Of a stretch of 64,000 bases of DNA, positions 15,309 to 23,979 are shown piece by piece. This stretch comes from G965220205 sp965220205 (GTDB lineage: Bacteria > Chloroflexota > Dehalococcoidia > Lucifugimonadales > Australimonadaceae), in assembly GCA_965220205.1 (NCBI GenBank), contig OZ244812.1, positions 2,728,001 to 2,792,000 on the forward strand. Direction: 5' to 3'. Within the stretch, counting starts at the first letter, position 1. The number at the start of each line of letters is the position of its first letter. The translations under genes and the position numbers were made by a program. The notes beneath the pieces were generated by a model. It worked only from the letters and a program-made list of their open reading frames with translations, searched no databases and was not told the DNA's origin.

Positions 15309-16238
15309 ATGGCGGAGCGCGACGATGCAGGCGCGGCAGCGTACGCGAAGACGATCAAGGACCCAAAGCCCTTGGACCCGGCCATTGCCGCCGAGCGGCT
15401 GAAAGAGGTCAAGCGCGTTTTCGACGAGTTGGGCGTCTTCTTCTGGCTGGGCTCGGGCACGTGCCTTGGCGCCGTTCGCGAGGGGCGCTTCATACCCTGG
15501 GACGACGAGATGGACACGGCCGCGGTCATCGGAATGCACGGCCTCACTGTCGAGACGCTCGACCGGGTCGCCGAGGCGTTCAGAGAGCGCGGCTTCTACT
15601 GCCCTGTCAAACACAACTCCCGCTACTCCATCGTCAACTTCATAAAGGACGGCATCAGGGTGGACTGGACCTGCCACCAGATCGTCGACGGCAAGGCCTA
15701 CGAGTTCCCTGGGGTCGAGTTGCCCCTGAGCATCTTCGAGCACCCGAGAGAGATCGAGTTTATCGGCGAGAAGTTCCGAATTCCGGACCCGCCCGAGGAA
15801 TACCTGCGGCTGAAGTACGGCCCCGAGTGGCGAACACCGAAAGGGCCTGGCTTCGAGGCCGACGTCGTCATGAAGATTGAAGACGGCACACTGCTCAGCC
15901 GGGCCCGCAGACTCCAGCGGGCCATCACGATGGGCTGGCTGCCGCGCCCCACCATTAGCTTGCGGGTCTTCAATCGTGAAGGGGGCGCGGTCAGCGGCGC
16001 GGAAGTCATCGTCGCAGGAATAGGCCGCACGAAGACCGACGCCCAAGGCCGGGCTAGGTTCTTCGTGCCGGACGAGGCCTACTACTCAGTGATCGTCGCG
16101 TATCCCGGCCACAGGGAGGTCCTCTACGAGGAGGTGCTTACTCCGGGGGCCGGCTACACCTACCGCCCCGGCCCCATCGTGACTCCGGAGGAGCATTACA
16201 AAGCGGGCGTGCGCGCGCTGGCGCTGGTCAGGGAATAG
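15309..16238 (+). CDS. LicD-family nucleotidyl/phosphotransferase with C-terminal Ig-like domain
   Basis: Residues 1 to about 205 match the LicD family (phosphorylcholine/phosphoryl transfer to surface glycans): VFDELGVFFWLGSGTCLGAVREGRFIPWDDEMD holds the nucleotidyltransferase-like GSG and the D-D-E-D metal cluster, and YGPEWRTPKG is the typical C-terminal signature. Residues from about 220 on (LRVFNREGGAVSGAEVIVAG, then TDAQGRARFFVP) form a carboxypeptidase-regulatory-like beta domain. That fusion is unusual for LicD. The start is preceded by GGGAGGAC. No other cell-surface genes are nearby, so the acceptor is unknown. Confidence 0.82.
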   Translation: MAERDDAGAAAYAKTIKDPKPLDPAIAAERLKEVKRVFDELGVFFWLGSGTCLGAVREGRFIPWDDEMDTAAVIGMHGLTVETLDRVAEAFRERGFYCPVKHNSRYSIVNFIKDGIRVDWTCHQIVDGKAYEFPGVELPLSIFEHPREIEFIGEKFRIPDPPEEYLRLKYGPEWRTPKGPGFEADVVMKIEDGTLLSRARRLQRAITMGWLPRPTISLRVFNREGGAVSGAEVIVAGIGRTKTDAQGRARFFVPDEAYYSVIVAYPGHREVLYEEVLTPGAGYTYRPGPIVTPEEHYKAGVRALALVRE

Positions 16239-16244
16239 CCTTTC

Positions 16245-16560
16245 TCAGACGGGGAGCTGGTCGGCGTCCGGGCCGCAACGACGCCGAACGCGGTGTTAAT
16301 CGCCGAGATGTATTGGTGCTGGCCGACGGTGGCAGCGAGCTCGACGAACCATCGGACGCCTTAGCGGCCCTCCAGCGCGTCGAAGGGGTCTTGCTCGACC
16401 TCGTTCTTCTGCAGGAGTTGCCGTACGAACTCGATGATGTCGCGCTCGTCCTCTTCGAGGCCACTGGTGTCCTGCCTGTGCCTGACGGCTTCGATGGCCT
16501 CTTCCCGCATGTCGGCGGCGCGTCCGGCTCTCACATGCGGGCCCACTCGTAGGTCGCGTC
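16245..16560 (-). pseudogene. Carboxymuconolactone decarboxylase-family pseudogene
   Basis: Three reading frames on the minus strand together spell a CMD-family protein. The first is CEEDATYEWARM, which then hits TGA near 16535. The second is HVRAGRAADMREEAIEAVRH through EEDERDIIEFVRQLL to DALEGR, stopping at 16361. The third is WFVELAATVGQHQYISAINTAFGV. The joins need at least two frameshifts in about 300 nt, and the N-terminal part is missing. This is decay, not a single read error. An intact CMD paralogue lies at 28437-28982. Confidence 0.75.
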
Positions 16561-16635
16561 CTCCTCGCAACCCGCCCAACCGTGCTCACTGTCGCCCAAG
16601 GCGCCTGTAGTCCGCTCCGACGGTCGGCCCAAGCC

Positions 16636-16654
16636 CCTAGGCGCGACGCCTAGG
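16636..16654. repeat. Perfect palindromic hairpin
   Basis: CCTAGGCG and CGCCTAGG flank a 3-nt loop. It lies upstream of the ku promoter and after the CMD pseudogene. It has no T run, so it is not a clear terminator. Confidence 0.5.
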
Positions 16655-16745
16655 TAGTCCCTCTTGCATCAGCGGGGGGCATTCATCAAAGTCCGTCCTG
16701 ACGAGACTTCGGACCGAAGGGGCGATTCTGCGCAGCCTCGTCTCG

Positions 16746-16775
16746 TTGACCTGTGGCCGAGGGCGTTCCTATACT
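16746..16775 (+). promoter_or_regulatory. Sigma-70 type promoter of ku
   Basis: TTGACC (16746-16751) and TATACT (16770-16775) are 18 nt apart, about 43 nt before the ku start codon. Both hexamers match five of six consensus positions. It would drive ku and the coupled ligase gene. Confidence 0.65.
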
Positions 16776-16818
16776 CGCGGAGCACGCCCCGGCGGCGGGA
16801 TAGAGAGGACGACGCATC

Positions 16819-17688
16819 ATGGCTCGCGCCATCTGGCGGGGAGCGATCAGCTTCGGCATGGTCGCCATCCCCATGAAGCTCTACATCGCGACTGAGAGCA
16901 AGGACATCGCGTTCGTGACGCTGCACGCGAGTTGCCACTCGCGGCTGCGCCAGAAGCGTTGGTGCCCGCTCCACGAGATCGAGGTCGAGCAGGCGGAAGT
17001 GGTCCGCGGGTACGAGTTCGCCAAGGGCGAGTACATGGTGATGGAGGAGACGGACTTCGAGGAGCTGCCGTTGAACTCCACGCACACCATCGAGATCCTG
17101 CGTTTCGTCGACATCGCGACGGTCGACCCTATCCACTACGAGAAGAGCTACTACGTCGAGCCCGAGAGCGTCGGCGTCAAGCCGTTCTATCTCCTCAAAC
17201 GCGCGCTCGAGGCCACGGACCGCGTCGCCGTCGCGAAGGTGGCGCTCCGCCAGAAGGAGCACCTCTGCCTGGTGCGGCCGTACCAGGAAGGGCTCGTCAT
17301 GGAGACCATGTACTACGCCGACGAGATTCGCGGCACGGCGGAGCTCGAGCTTCCCGCCAACGACACGCTCGTCTCCGACGCCGAGTTGCAGATGGCCGTC
17401 ATGCTCATCGACCAGCTCACCGGCGAGTTCGACGCCGCGGAGTACAGGGACGAGTACCGCGAGGCCTTGCATCAGGTGATCGAGGCGAAACTCGGGTCCG
17501 GCGCGCCGATGGCGGCGGCCCCGGCGGCGCCCCCGGGCAAGGTGCGCGACCTGATGGAGGCGCTGCGCGAGAGCATCGCCGCGGCGAAGTCGGAGCGCGC
17601 TGCCGGCGACGCTGTGGCCGAGCAGGCGTCGTCCGCGGAGGGCGAGGCCCAGCCCGCGCCCAAGAAGAGGGCCCGCAAGGCGGGGTGA
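16819..17688 (+). CDS. ku: Non-homologous end-joining protein Ku
   Basis: DNA-end-binding homodimer protein of NHEJ, 289 aa. The N-terminus MARAIWRGAISFGMVAIPMKLY is the standard bacterial Ku signature, and the beta-barrel core continues through IEILRFVDIATVDPIHYEKSYY. The C-terminus is a Lys/Arg/Ala-rich tail (about residues 235-289) of the kind that recruits LigD. ATG 16819 follows GAGAGGA. Its TGA overlaps the ligase ATG (TGATG), so the two are co-translated. The LigD-type polymerase gene lies 2 kb away on the other strand. Confidence 0.95.
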   Translation: MARAIWRGAISFGMVAIPMKLYIATESKDIAFVTLHASCHSRLRQKRWCPLHEIEVEQAEVVRGYEFAKGEYMVMEETDFEELPLNSTHTIEILRFVDIATVDPIHYEKSYYVEPESVGVKPFYLLKRALEATDRVAVAKVALRQKEHLCLVRPYQEGLVMETMYYADEIRGTAELELPANDTLVSDAELQMAVMLIDQLTGEFDAAEYRDEYREALHQVIEAKLGSGAPMAAAPAAPPGKVRDLMEALRESIAAAKSERAAGDAVAEQASSAEGEAQPAPKKRARKAG

Positions 17689-18677
17689 TGGCCAACATCG
17701 GGGCCGCCAGACGCGCCGCGCTCATCCCTCAGCACATCGAGCCGATGCTCGCTGTGGCGGCGCCCGAGCCATTCGACTCTCCCGACAAGCTCTTCGAGAT
17801 CAAGTGGGACGGCATCCGCGCGATCGCCGTCATCGAGGACGGCCGCGTCCGCATACAGACGCGTGGGATGAAGGACATCTCCGAGCCGTTCGCCGACATC
17901 GCGGACGACTTGCGCAAGACGGTCCGCCACGACGGCGTCGTCCTCGACGGCGAGCTCATCGCGCTCGACGAAGAGGGTGTCCCGCGCCTGCACCGCGTCA
18001 TGGAGCGCTGGCATCAGGGCCCGCACACCCGGCGTCGCATCCCGGCGAGTTTCGAGGTCTTCGACATCCTGTACGCGGAGGGTCAGCCGCTGCTCCGGGA
18101 GCCCCTCTATCGCCGCAAGGCCTACTTGAACGACGCCGTCGAGCCCAGTTCCAGAGTCCACGTGTGCCACTTCGAGGACGGCGAGGGCGTCGCGCTCTTC
18201 GAGGCGGCGTGCGACGTGGGACTCGAGGGCATCGTCGCCAAGGACAAGGCCAGCGTCTACGAGCCGGGCAAGCGGAGCAGACACTGGCTGAAGATCAAAC
18301 ACTCGCGCACGGCGAACCTCGTCGTCGGCGGCTACACGTTCGGCGGGGGAGCGCGCAAGGAGCTGTTCGGCAGCCTGCTCTTGGGCGCCTACCAGGGCAA
18401 CGAGCTCAAGTTCGTCGGCAGCGTCGGCGGCGGGTTCACCAAGCAGGACCTCGAGATCACCTACGCGGCGCTGACGCAGTTGCACGCCGACCGCTCGCCG
18501 TTCGCGCAAGCGCCGCGCGTTGAGCGGTTCCTCTACTGGTGCGAGCCGGTGCTCGTGGTGCAGGTGAACTACGGAGAGTTCACCGAGCAACGCCACCTGC
18601 GGTTCCCCGTGTTCACGAGTCTCCGTCCCGACGTGAGCGCGCGGGAGTGCACCATCGGCGCCATCAGCGGCGAGTAG
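17688..18677 (+). CDS. ATP-dependent DNA ligase (LigD ligase domain)
   Basis: Seals double-strand breaks with Ku. The protein has 329 aa and contains only the adenylation and OB-fold ligase domains. Motif I is EIKWDGIRA with the adenylated Lys, followed by VVLDGELIALDEEG (motif III region), GLEGIVAKDKAS (motif IV) and HWLKIKHSR (motif V). The same frame runs open through ku, but translation is expected to start at ATG 17688 overlapping the ku stop. The polymerase domain is encoded separately at 19836-20729 and no 3'-phosphoesterase domain is seen, so LigD is split here. Confidence 0.93.
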   Translation: MANIGAARRAALIPQHIEPMLAVAAPEPFDSPDKLFEIKWDGIRAIAVIEDGRVRIQTRGMKDISEPFADIADDLRKTVRHDGVVLDGELIALDEEGVPRLHRVMERWHQGPHTRRRIPASFEVFDILYAEGQPLLREPLYRRKAYLNDAVEPSSRVHVCHFEDGEGVALFEAACDVGLEGIVAKDKASVYEPGKRSRHWLKIKHSRTANLVVGGYTFGGGARKELFGSLLLGAYQGNELKFVGSVGGGFTKQDLEITYAALTQLHADRSPFAQAPRVERFLYWCEPVLVVQVNYGEFTEQRHLRFPVFTSLRPDVSARECTIGAISGE

Positions 18678-18709
18678 GCGCCTCAGCCTCCGCCGTCCGG
18701 CCTCCTCCC

Positions 18710-19135
18710 CCTTCCTAACCTTCCCCCCGTGGGGGAAGGGACTGGATGCGCCCCCTCCCCATCATTGCCTCGAAAGTTCCGTCGTTCTCGTGCTTCACAC
18801 GGGAACCCACGCCCCCCGGCGGGCCGCGCGCGGGAGACCTTTGCGTAACGCGCAGTCGCCCAACGGGAGTGCAGAGGGCTTTGCCCTCTGCCGGGGGCGT
18901 GGGGGTGTCCCCCACACCAACGTTTGGGGCGGGTGGGCGGGAAGAACAGTGGTCGTCAAACAGAGTTACGCAAAGGTCCCGTCTGCGAGGAGAGTGAGAG
19001 AGGAGGCCGCCCCCACCTACTTTCGTCGGTTGTGGTGTGGACAGGCCCACATGAGGGATTGCCTCGAATGGGCGCCCCTCTCCACAATTCTCGTGCTTGA
19101 CACGGGAATCCAGCGTGGTCGTGTTGATGCTTGTT
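18710..19135. repeat. Dispersed modular intergenic repeat, copy 2
   Basis: Fills the gap between the convergent ligase and HAD genes. It contains a GGGGGAAGGGACTGG segment, module A (near 18790), module C (about 18854-18920), the GGGAAGAACAG segment, module B (TTTCGTCGGTTGTGGTGTGG near 19020) and a second module A near 19090. This is the most complete copy. Confidence 0.8.
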
Positions 19136-19144
19136 CAGAGATCC

Positions 19145-19831
19145 CTACCCCTCCACCAAGCCCAGCACGTCCCGGATTGACGTGATCGCGTCTCCGTCCC
19201 ACGCTTGGCGAGTGTTGCCGATGGCCGTTGGGTCGTCGTAGCCCGGCGCGATAAGCACGGCGTGCATGCCGACTCGCGCAGCGCCGGTGAGCTCGTCGCT
19301 CCCGCCGTCGCCGACGTAGAGGCAGTCCTCCGGGGCCACGTCGAGGGACTCGCAACACATCCGATAGATGGCCGGGCCGGGCTTGGCCGTCTTCACCGCG
19401 GCCGAGAGCGTGGCGTTCTCGAAATAGGGCGGGAACGCCGTGTGCGGCCAGAGGTCGACGATAGCTTGGGACGCGTTGCTGATGAGCCCTCGCTTGAGGC
19501 CCAACTCGCCCAGCCTCCGCAGCGTATCGAGCACGCCGTCGCGCGGAACGAGCCGCGACCGCTGGGCATCCATGTACGCGCGGACCGCGGCGGCTCGGCG
19601 CTCGGCGTCCGGCGCGACTCCGAGCCGCTCATACAGCACGTCGAACTGCTGCTCTACGCTTTCGTATGCCCCGACGGTCCGGGCCTCCGCGTCCGCCGCC
19701 GTCGCCGCGTAGAGCCGGTCGAGCGGCGCGTCGAGCAGTCCAGCCGTCTGCCGCATCATGGCCAAGTAGGCGTCGGCGCCCTCGTCTATGAGCGTCCCGA
19801 ACAGGTCGAACACAACAGCAGCGTATCGCAC
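19145..19831 (-). CDS. HAD-superfamily hydrolase
   Basis: Phosphatase-type protein of 228 aa starting at GTG 19831. Motif I is FDLFGTLID (nucleophile Asp9), motif II lies in GLISNAS, motif III Lys in AVKTAKPGPAIY, and motif IV is YVGDGGSDE. The cap domain is helical. It follows the LigD-type polymerase gene by 4 nt on the same strand and is therefore probably in its transcript, together with the alpha/beta hydrolase gene. A role in end processing (for example removal of a 3'-phosphate) is only a guess from position; a metabolic phosphatase is equally possible. Confidence 0.85.
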   Translation of the reverse strand: MRYAAVVFDLFGTLIDEGADAYLAMMRQTAGLLDAPLDRLYAATAADAEARTVGAYESVEQQFDVLYERLGVAPDAERRAAAVRAYMDAQRSRLVPRDGVLDTLRRLGELGLKRGLISNASQAIVDLWPHTAFPPYFENATLSAAVKTAKPGPAIYRMCCESLDVAPEDCLYVGDGGSDELTGAARVGMHAVLIAPGYDDPTAIGNTRQAWDGDAITSIRDVLGLVEG

Positions 19832-19835
19832 GGGT

Positions 19836-20729
19836 TCATGATAGCAGCGGCAGGCGCTGGCGCATGTTGGGGACGGCAGCGGCGATGTCGCCCCGCTCGC
19901 GGATGCGCTCGGGCATCGTGGCGATGGTGAACAGCGCGGGCGAGATCGCTCCCGAGCCGACCTCCTCCCACGTCACCGGGGCCGAGACGGTCGCGCCGGG
20001 CATCGGGCGCACGCTGTAGATGCCGGCGGTCGAACGCCGGTACCCGTTCTGGTTGTAGTCGAGGAGCACCTTCCCCGCGCGACGGTGGTGCGCGTAGTCC
20101 GTCGTGAACAGGTCGCCGCGGTGCTGACGGATGATTGCCGCCACGGTGATGACCCACTGGCGGACCACCTCGTGGTCGAGCTCCGGCTCGATGCCGGCGA
20201 TGACGTGGATGCCCTTGCCGCCGGTCGTCTTGGCCTGACACTCCAGACCGAGCTGGTCCATGACCTCCTTGATCACCAGCGCCGCCTCGCACGTCCGCTC
20301 GAACGGCGTGCCCTGGCCGGGGTCGAGGTCGAACACTACCAGGTCCGGCTCGTGCAGGTGGTCCGCCCGCGACTGCCAGGGATGCAGCTCGACCGAGTCC
20401 TGGTTGACCACCCACATCAGGTCCGCGACGCTGCCGATCACCGGGGCGTCCTCGCCCTCCTCCTCGACATGCGCCCGCGAGAGCCAGCGCGGCGCCTGGT
20501 TTGCGAGCCACCGCCGGTGGTAGGGGCGTCCCTTCGTGCCGTGGGGAAACGCGTGGATGATTACGGGCCTCCCCATCATGTGCGGCATGAGCGTGTCGGC
20601 GACGGTCAGGTAGTACTGGAGGATCTCCGCCTTCGTGATCTCCTCGTCCGGGAACATGATCTTGGATGGGTGCGTGATGCGCAGGGTTCTCCCGTCGACG
20701 TCGACCTGCAGGGGTTCCTCATCCGGCAT
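19836..20729 (-). CDS. NHEJ primase-polymerase (LigD polymerase domain)
   Basis: Archaeo-eukaryotic primase-like polymerase that fills gaps at joined ends. The 297 aa start at ATG 20729 with LQVDVDGRTLRITHPSKIMFPDEEITKAEILQYY, the standard PolDom opening. Catalytic metal residues are in LVVFDLDPGQGTPF, followed by AKTTGGKGIHVIAGI and the HHRRAGKVLLDYNQN nucleotide site. In most LigD proteins this is fused to the ligase; here it is a separate gene on the opposite strand from ku and ligase. Its start overlaps the end of the alpha/beta hydrolase gene by 11 nt. Confidence 0.92.
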   Translation of the reverse strand: MPDEEPLQVDVDGRTLRITHPSKIMFPDEEITKAEILQYYLTVADTLMPHMMGRPVIIHAFPHGTKGRPYHRRWLANQAPRWLSRAHVEEEGEDAPVIGSVADLMWVVNQDSVELHPWQSRADHLHEPDLVVFDLDPGQGTPFERTCEAALVIKEVMDQLGLECQAKTTGGKGIHVIAGIEPELDHEVVRQWVITVAAIIRQHRGDLFTTDYAHHRRAGKVLLDYNQNGYRRSTAGIYSVRPMPGATVSAPVTWEEVGSGAISPALFTIATMPERIRERGDIAAAVPNMRQRLPLLS

Positions 20730-21402
20730 CGAGCGACTCCTTCGCCCACGCGAGCAGGGCGCCGACCGCCTCCTCCCACACGTCCATGCGCGTACGGCCG
20801 CTGCTCTTGAGGACGGCGAACCCATGGTCGGCGCCCGCCATCAGATGCAGCCGCGAGCCCGGCACGAGCGCGGCCGCCGCCCGGAGTTCGTCCGGCGCGC
20901 CGAAAACGTCGCGATCGCCTGAACAGAACAGCGTCGGCACGCAGATCTGTTCGAGGTGGGTGGTGCGGGGTTGGTCGGGGCGTCCCGGCTGATGCAGGGG
21001 GTACGCGAACAGCGCTAGGCCGGCCATCGTCGCGGCGCCTTCCGCCTCCGGGCTCGGGATGTGCTTCGACGCCACGACCGACGCGTACCTCCCGCCCATG
21101 GAGCGACCGCCCGCGATGACCGCCACCCCCTCCTCGCGCGCGGCGTCGAGGACCGCAAGCCACGTCTCTTCGAGGACAGACGCGCGGTCGGGGCGGCGCG
21201 AGCCGGCCTCCATGTAGGGGAACTGGAAGCGCACAGAGGAGACGCCCTCCTCGGCGAGGCTCCGGCATGCGTAGTTCCCGAAGGGGTCGTCGATGCCGGA
21301 GCCGGCGCCTGGCGCGTAGACGAGACGCCACGCGGCGCGCCGCTCGCCGGGCTCGGTCGTGACGGCGCTCACACCGTGGACGCTGCTCCGCTGCTCGTGC
21401 AT
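20719..21402 (-). CDS. Alpha/beta hydrolase (KANL3/Tex30-like)
   Basis: Serine hydrolase fold protein of 227 aa. It opens with LVYAPGAGSGIDDPFG, has the nucleophile elbow GGRSMGGR near residue 101, an Asp region at PTLFCSGDRDVFG and a histidine in AGADHGF. This arrangement resembles the dienelactone-hydrolase-like KANL3/Tex30 group, whose bacterial members have no firm function. It is the first gene of the reverse operon with the NHEJ polymerase and HAD genes. No signal peptide is present. Confidence 0.85.
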   Translation of the reverse strand: MHEQRSSVHGVSAVTTEPGERRAAWRLVYAPGAGSGIDDPFGNYACRSLAEEGVSSVRFQFPYMEAGSRRPDRASVLEETWLAVLDAAREEGVAVIAGGRSMGGRYASVVASKHIPSPEAEGAATMAGLALFAYPLHQPGRPDQPRTTHLEQICVPTLFCSGDRDVFGAPDELRAAAALVPGSRLHLMAGADHGFAVLKSSGRTRMDVWEEAVGALLAWAKESLDAG

Positions 21403-21439
21403 GCGGCCGTTTTACGACGCGCCGCGCTCGGGCGCAACC

Positions 21440-21770
21440 GAATCCCGTCATTCTCGTGCCCCGACACGGGAATCCACGCTCCTGCGCCGTCTGGCCTCCT
21501 CCCCCACGGGGGGAGGATTGAGGTGGGGGGAACAACATAAGCTCGGATGCGCCATCGGAGCCAGGCTCCCGGGGGCAAGGTTCCCCCCTTCCTAACCTTC
21601 CCCCCGTTGGGGAAGGGACTGGAAAGCGCCCCTCCCATCATTGCCTCGAAAATAGGCGTCCGCTCCCCAGCGTCCGCCCCCCATTTTCGTCGGTTATGGT
21701 GTGGGGCATGAGCCCCACATGAGGGATTGCTTCGACAATAGGCGCCCCCATCGACACGCATTCGCGCCCC
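21440..21770. repeat. Dispersed modular intergenic repeat, copy 3
   Basis: Contains module A (near 21455), module D (GGGGGGAGGATTGAGGTGG near 21500), the GGGGAAGGGACTGG segment (near 21607) and module B (TTTCGTCGGTTATGGTGTGG near 21690). It fills the gap between the hydrolase operon promoter region and the 3' end of the DUF5666 gene. Confidence 0.75.
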
Positions 21771-21776
21771 CGTCGG

Positions 21777-22646
21777 CTATTGACTGCCGCGCCCCCCGCG
21801 GGCGCCGCCTCGTGGCGCTCCCGGCGCTCCTCGCGCTCCCGTCGTGACGGCGATCGCTTGGAGCCCGCCGTCGTCGGTCCGTTGCCCAACGACAGTGATC
21901 TCCGTTCCCTGCGGGAGGTCGCCCGCCGCGTCGGCGAAGCTTCGCGCGATCAGGACGGGCGTGTCGTCGGCCAACGCTGCTTCGGCGGGGCCCTCGGCGG
22001 TGTCGATCACAAGCGTGCCGCTGCCTACCGAAGCGATTGTCCCGGTGACGACGTTGGTGCCCGCGCCTCCCCTTTGGCGTCCGCCCCCGCCGAATCCCGG
22101 GCCGCCGGTTCCCGCGCCGCCGATGGCGACATTGCGCGCCACGACGCCCGCTTCGGTCCGCGCGAGGACTGCCGTCACGTCCGCGCCGGCTACGAGCTCG
22201 TCGACGGCGTCGCCGGCCGTCTTGGCGAGCTGAACAGGGACGTCGCCCGCAATCGTGACGGCCACCGGTCCGTCGCTCGTCGCGAGCACAAGGCCCGAGC
22301 TGTCAATCGAATCGACGACGCCCACGATGCGCTCCGGCTGGGCGTCGGCGCCGTCGTCGGCTGGCGCGTTGGCGTCGGCCGACGCCTCTTCGGTCGAATC
22401 GGCAGGCGAATCGGACGCTGCAGTCTCGGGAATCTCCGGCTGCGCGCCGGCGCCGTCCCGCTGCTGGCCACGACTAGGCAGCGCTCCGGCCTGGCCCGCT
22501 TCGCCGCCGGGCGGCAGGCCAAGTGCTTCGCTCGCCGACGCCGGGGCCGCCTCGTCGGGGCCGGTCACGGCGTACGCGCCTGCGCCAGCCGCGCCCCCCA
22601 CGACGACCACCGCCGCGAGCGTCCACATGAATGTCTTCGCGCCCAC
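21777..22646 (-). CDS. Membrane-anchored DUF5666-like protein
   Basis: A 289-aa protein from GTG 22646, chosen because AGGAGGAG lies just upstream. Residues 6-28 form one membrane anchor or uncleaved signal (MWTLAAVVVVGGAAGAGAYAV). A long Pro/Ser/Asp-rich linker leads to two DUF5666-type beta repeats: VVGVVDSIDSSGLVLATSDG and VTGTIASVGSGTLVIDTAEG, each followed by a VPV/TPV strand. The domain pair is expected outside the membrane. It is the last gene of the adaptor-ATPase-permease efflux operon, 103 nt after the permease, and may assist the exporter. Confidence 0.75.
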   Translation of the reverse strand: MGAKTFMWTLAAVVVVGGAAGAGAYAVTGPDEAAPASASEALGLPPGGEAGQAGALPSRGQQRDGAGAQPEIPETAASDSPADSTEEASADANAPADDGADAQPERIVGVVDSIDSSGLVLATSDGPVAVTIAGDVPVQLAKTAGDAVDELVAGADVTAVLARTEAGVVARNVAIGGAGTGGPGFGGGGRQRGGAGTNVVTGTIASVGSGTLVIDTAEGPAEAALADDTPVLIARSFADAAGDLPQGTEITVVGQRTDDGGLQAIAVTTGARGAPGAPRGGARGGRGSQ

Positions 22647-22749
22647 CTGCTCCTCCTGTTGTCCTTCTCCGACGGGCCGCGGGATTGCTTCGAAAGTCCT
22701 CTCGTCCGTCTGCGGGGGAGAGGTAGAGAGGACGCGCCGGGTTGCGCGC

Positions 22750-23979
22750 TCAGTCGTGCCGCAGGGCCTCGATCGGGTGCAGACTCGCGGCCCGGGCCGC
22801 AGGGTAGATGCCAAAGAAAAGGCCGATCACCGCCGAGACGCCCAGCGCGACCAGGGCGATGTCGGTGCTGAACACCGTCTCGACGGTCTGGCCCGCGATG
22901 CTCCGACCGTTGGCGAGCCGTGTCAGCGCCGCGCCCAGGATGACGCCTAGACCGCCGCCCGCGACGCTCAGCAGCAGCGCCTCGGTCACGAACTGCGTGA
23001 GCACGTCGCTGCGGCGGGCCCCCAACGCCTTGCGGATCCCGATCTCCCGCGTGCGCTCGGTTACCGAGACCAGCATGATGTTCATGATGCCGATGCCGCC
23101 AACGAGCAGCGAGATGCCCGCGATCGCGCCAAGGAACAAGGCGAACGTTTCGGTCGTCTCGTTGAGCGCGTCGAGCGTTTCCTGCTGGTTCGTGATGATG
23201 AAGTCGTCCTCGTCGGTGATGCGATGGCGGATCCGGAGCACCGTCGCTGCCTCGCGCATCGCGGAGTCGACAGTGTCCGGTCCCGTGGCCTTGACGTTGA
23301 TCGACTCGACGTTGACGTCGCCCTCGCTGGTGCGCTCGCTGGCCAACCGGTCGGCCGCGGTCGTGATGGGCACGAGCACGCGGCGGTCCTCGCCCGCCCC
23401 CTTGCTCTCGAGCACGCCGATAACGGTGAACACCTTCTCGTTCAGCCGGATGGTCTGCCCGACGGGGTCGCGCGTCCCGAACAGAGTCTCGGCAACGTCC
23501 GAGCCGAGCACGGCGACGCGCGACCCGTTGAGGACGTGGGCCGGTGAGACAGCTTCTCCGAGCGCGACGGTGAAGTTCCGCACGTCGGTCCAGTCGCGGG
23601 TCACGCCGGTGATCTGAGCGAATGTGTTCGCGTTCGGGGCCACAACCTGACCGCTGCTCTGCAGCTCGGGCGCCACGGCCAGCACCGACGGCGCGAACAG
23701 GGGATCGAGCAGCGCGTAGGCGTCGTCGAGCGTCAGGTTGGCGGGCTCGCCCCCGCCGCCGAACTGGCCGCCCCCGGTCGAGAGCGGACGGACGAACAGC
23801 AGCTCCGACCCGAGCGCCTCGATGCGGCTCGTGATGAAGTTCTGCGTCCCGCGACCGATGGCCATGAGCGAGATCACCGCCGCCACCCCGATGATCATGC
23901 CGAGTAACGTCAGCCCCGTTCGGAGCTTGTTGGCGCCGATGGAGGCCCACGCGGTCTTGAGGACGGCGAACGGGCTCAT
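22750..23979 (-). CDS. MacB-type ABC transporter permease
   Basis: Membrane subunit of a type VII (mechanotransmission) exporter, 409 aa. The start MSPFAVLKTAWASIGANKLRTGLTLLGMIIGVAAVISLMAIG is the MacB/FtsX pattern with the first membrane helix at about residues 22-42. A large extracytoplasmic MacB-PCD domain follows, then three C-terminal helices with the conserved TERTREIGIRKALGARR and RAASLHPIEALRHD motifs. ATG 23979 overlaps the end of the ATPase gene by 4 nt (ATGA). It forms a complex with the ATPase and the HlyD-type adaptor upstream. The exported substrate is unknown; the family handles macrolides, peptides or lipids. Confidence 0.92.
   Translation of the reverse strand: MSPFAVLKTAWASIGANKLRTGLTLLGMIIGVAAVISLMAIGRGTQNFITSRIEALGSELLFVRPLSTGGGQFGGGGEPANLTLDDAYALLDPLFAPSVLAVAPELQSSGQVVAPNANTFAQITGVTRDWTDVRNFTVALGEAVSPAHVLNGSRVAVLGSDVAETLFGTRDPVGQTIRLNEKVFTVIGVLESKGAGEDRRVLVPITTAADRLASERTSEGDVNVESINVKATGPDTVDSAMREAATVLRIRHRITDEDDFIITNQQETLDALNETTETFALFLGAIAGISLLVGGIGIMNIMLVSVTERTREIGIRKALGARRSDVLTQFVTEALLLSVAGGGLGVILGAALTRLANGRSIAGQTVETVFSTDIALVALGVSAVIGLFFGIYPAARAASLHPIEALRHD

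Noticed and set aside
16932..17687. Apparent N-terminal extension of the ligase through ku
   Set aside because: It is the second frame of ku; the TGATG overlap gives the expected ligase start at 17688.
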